Source of the DNA: an uncultured Pseudoxanthomonas sp.
GTDB taxonomy: Bacteria; Pseudomonadota; Gammaproteobacteria; Xanthomonadales; Xanthomonadaceae
Direction: 5' to 3'
Assembly (NCBI RefSeq): GCF_946886695.1
Contig: NZ_CAMPJD010000032.1
Coordinates: forward strand, 1 to 51,339
DNA: 51,339 nt
Positions within the stretch are counted from its first letter, which is position 1. Each line of letters opens with the position of its first letter. The notes under the pieces are model-generated. The model was not told where the DNA came from, made no database searches, and saw nothing but the letters and a program-made list of their open reading frames with translations. A program made the translations under genes and the position numbers. This document shows, piece by piece, positions 50,529-51,339 of the stretch.

Positions 50529-51134
50529 TTATCTGCCCGGTTCGACCTGGTCCAGGGAGTGGTGGATCAGCACCACGCACTGCGAGGCGAACAGCATGGT
50601 CCTGCCGAGCGCGATGCGTTTCGCGCCCAACTTGTCGAGGGTGTGGAATGTGTTCTTCGGCATCGGGATGTGGTCGGTCAGCAGGAAGCAAGGATTGTCA
50701 CCAAAGGCCTGCTCGCCGATCGGCGCGCCCTTGGGATCCATCACGAACAGCTGGTGATCCGCGGCCAGTTCCTGCACCAGCCGCTCGAAACTGATCGTGC
50801 GCACGCTCACGCCGGACTCGACGGGCCGCGATTCCTCCTTGCCCATGCCGCGCGAGGCGTCCAGCGCCTTCGCCACCTTGCCCAGCAGCGCGCGTTCGTC
50901 GAAGCCGCCGATCTCGTGCATCGCACTGGCCTCGAAGCGGATCGTGCGTGAGTAGTCCTGCGTGCTTTCCAGCACCAGGTACACCACCACGTCCGGCCGG
51001 TGCGCCTGCGCCACGAAGATGGCGTTCATCAGCGTGTGCGCGAGGATTTCCGGGTGCGCCTCGCCGCCGATGCCGGCCAGCAAGCGCTGGCTATCCGTAG
51101 GCGCTGCGCGCGCGCGCAGGACGAAGGTGCGCAT
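50529..51134 (-). CDS. TrmY / COG1901 (DUF358) SPOUT RNA methyltransferase-like protein
   Basis: 201 aa. It opens MRTFVLRARAAPTDSQ, then HPEILAHTLMNAIFVAQAHRPDVVVYLVLE, TIRFEASAMHEIGGFDERALLGKVAKAL, and a C-terminal SPOUT knot with FLLTDHIPMPKNTFHTLDKLGAKRIALG. This is the layout of COG1901. In archaea TrmY methylates N1 of pseudouridine-54 in tRNA; the bacterial members are largely uncharacterised. The pattern FGDNPCFLLTDHIPMP is where the SAM-binding loop should lie. It starts 2 bp after the stop of a pseudouridine synthase, suggesting that the two act in sequence on the same nucleotide (inference). Confidence 0.8.
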   Translation of the reverse strand: MRTFVLRARAAPTDSQRLLAGIGGEAHPEILAHTLMNAIFVAQAHRPDVVVYLVLESTQDYSRTIRFEASAMHEIGGFDERALLGKVAKALDASRGMGKEESRPVESGVSVRTISFERLVQELAADHQLFVMDPKGAPIGEQAFGDNPCFLLTDHIPMPKNTFHTLDKLGAKRIALGRTMLFASQCVVLIHHSLDQVEPGR

Positions 51135-51136
51135 GC

Positions 51137-51339
51137 TCAGAACTTCTCGCCGACGGGCAGGTAACGCCATTGCCCGATCGGCATGGCGCCCTCCGGCCCC
51201 TTGCCGATCGGGATGCGGCCGATGCGCAGGCGCCGGATCGACACCACGTCCAGGCCGACCTGCGCGCACATGTCGCGCGGCTGCCCGTTGCGCACGTCCT
51301 TGATGGCGAAGCGCAGGCGCGTCTCGTTCTGCCAGCTGA
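51137..51339 (-). CDS. RsuA/RluB/E/F-family pseudouridine synthase, C-terminal end (5' truncated by window edge)
   Basis: The last 66 codons are visible. WQNETRLRFAIKDVRNGQPRDMCAQVG corresponds to the family's NRQ-IRRM-type helix, and IRRLRIGRIPIGK...MPIGQWRYLPVGEKF to the closing IGxxxLGxLPxGxWR segment. NGQPRDM in place of the common RQIRRM is unusual. The catalytic Asp motif is outside the window. The gene runs directly into the TrmY-like gene with a 2-bp gap. Confidence 0.8.
   Translation of the reverse strand, partial: SWQNETRLRFAIKDVRNGQPRDMCAQVGLDVVSIRRLRIGRIPIGKGPEGAMPIGQWRYLPVGEKF

Overview
The window is a high-GC bacterial chromosome segment. Gene content (an IcmF-type acyl-CoA mutase, an ABC permease fused to an M1 aminopeptidase, an Rnk-type regulator, an Mrp antiporter operon, a CadC-like wHTH-TPR regulator, the near-leaderless promoters and the codon usage) suggests a gammaproteobacterium of the Xanthomonadales/Lysobacterales (Lysobacter/Luteimonas-like). 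This assignment is inference from protein families; no rRNA is present. There are no insertion sequences, integrases or CRISPR arrays.

Layout. Positions 1-6560 are accessory. The 3' end of icmF occurs twice, at 3-500 (intact, running off the left edge) and at 2614-3111 (one nonsense codon). The copies share a 209-bp perfect direct repeat. Between them lie three minus-strand genes (DUF416, an AbiEi antitoxin with only a stub of its AbiEii toxin, and a pRiA4b ORF-3 protein). Directly after the second copy, starting on its stop codon, comes a low-GC four-gene cassette: D12-class adenine methylase, ParB-like protein, PD-(D/E)XK nuclease and an unknown protein. I consider this cassette the best candidate here for an undescribed defence or restriction-type system.

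6595-14525 is chromosomal backbone: a family-39 glycosyltransferase, a secreted fibronectin-III protein, an FAD-dependent dehydrogenase, a small membrane protein, and an ArsR/SdpR-type repressor with a clear palindromic operator ahead of a cupin/DUF2867-like protein. 14526-15518 is non-coding or nearly so. It holds a predicted ~245-nt transcript (35-codon ORF, strong hairpin, intrinsic terminator), a tRNA-Arg(ACG), a tRNA-Met(CAT)-like gene fused to its 3' end with a ruined acceptor stem, and a hairpin-rich stretch before a slipin gene.

16701-24714 holds a secreted beta-barrel-like protein divergent from a CadC-like regulator, a tightly overlapping operon (P1 peptidase, ankyrin protein, esterase), a VOC protein, Rnk and a tandem universal stress protein. 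24739-30763 is a complete Mrp-type Na+/H+ antiporter operon (A and B fused, then C, D, E, F, G), all start/stop coupled. 30823-34638 carries envelope proteins: a ClpP-like lipoprotein, two small unknowns, a DUF411 lipoprotein and a membrane protein. 34730-39270 is an ABC ATPase with a permease-M1 peptidase fusion.

39542-43732 encodes a large secreted protein of seven Calx-beta repeats plus an extracellular-nuclease-like C-terminus whose catalytic signature looks degenerate. 43877-51339 contains a CPBP protease, an ArsR-SRPBCC operon divergent from an amidohydrolase across a perfect dyad, a YgjP-type metallopeptidase, an RluA-type pseudouridine synthase, a cardiolipin synthase, and finally a TrmY/COG1901 SPOUT methyltransferase directly behind a second pseudouridine synthase that runs off the right edge. 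That last pair could in principle make N1-methylpseudouridine.
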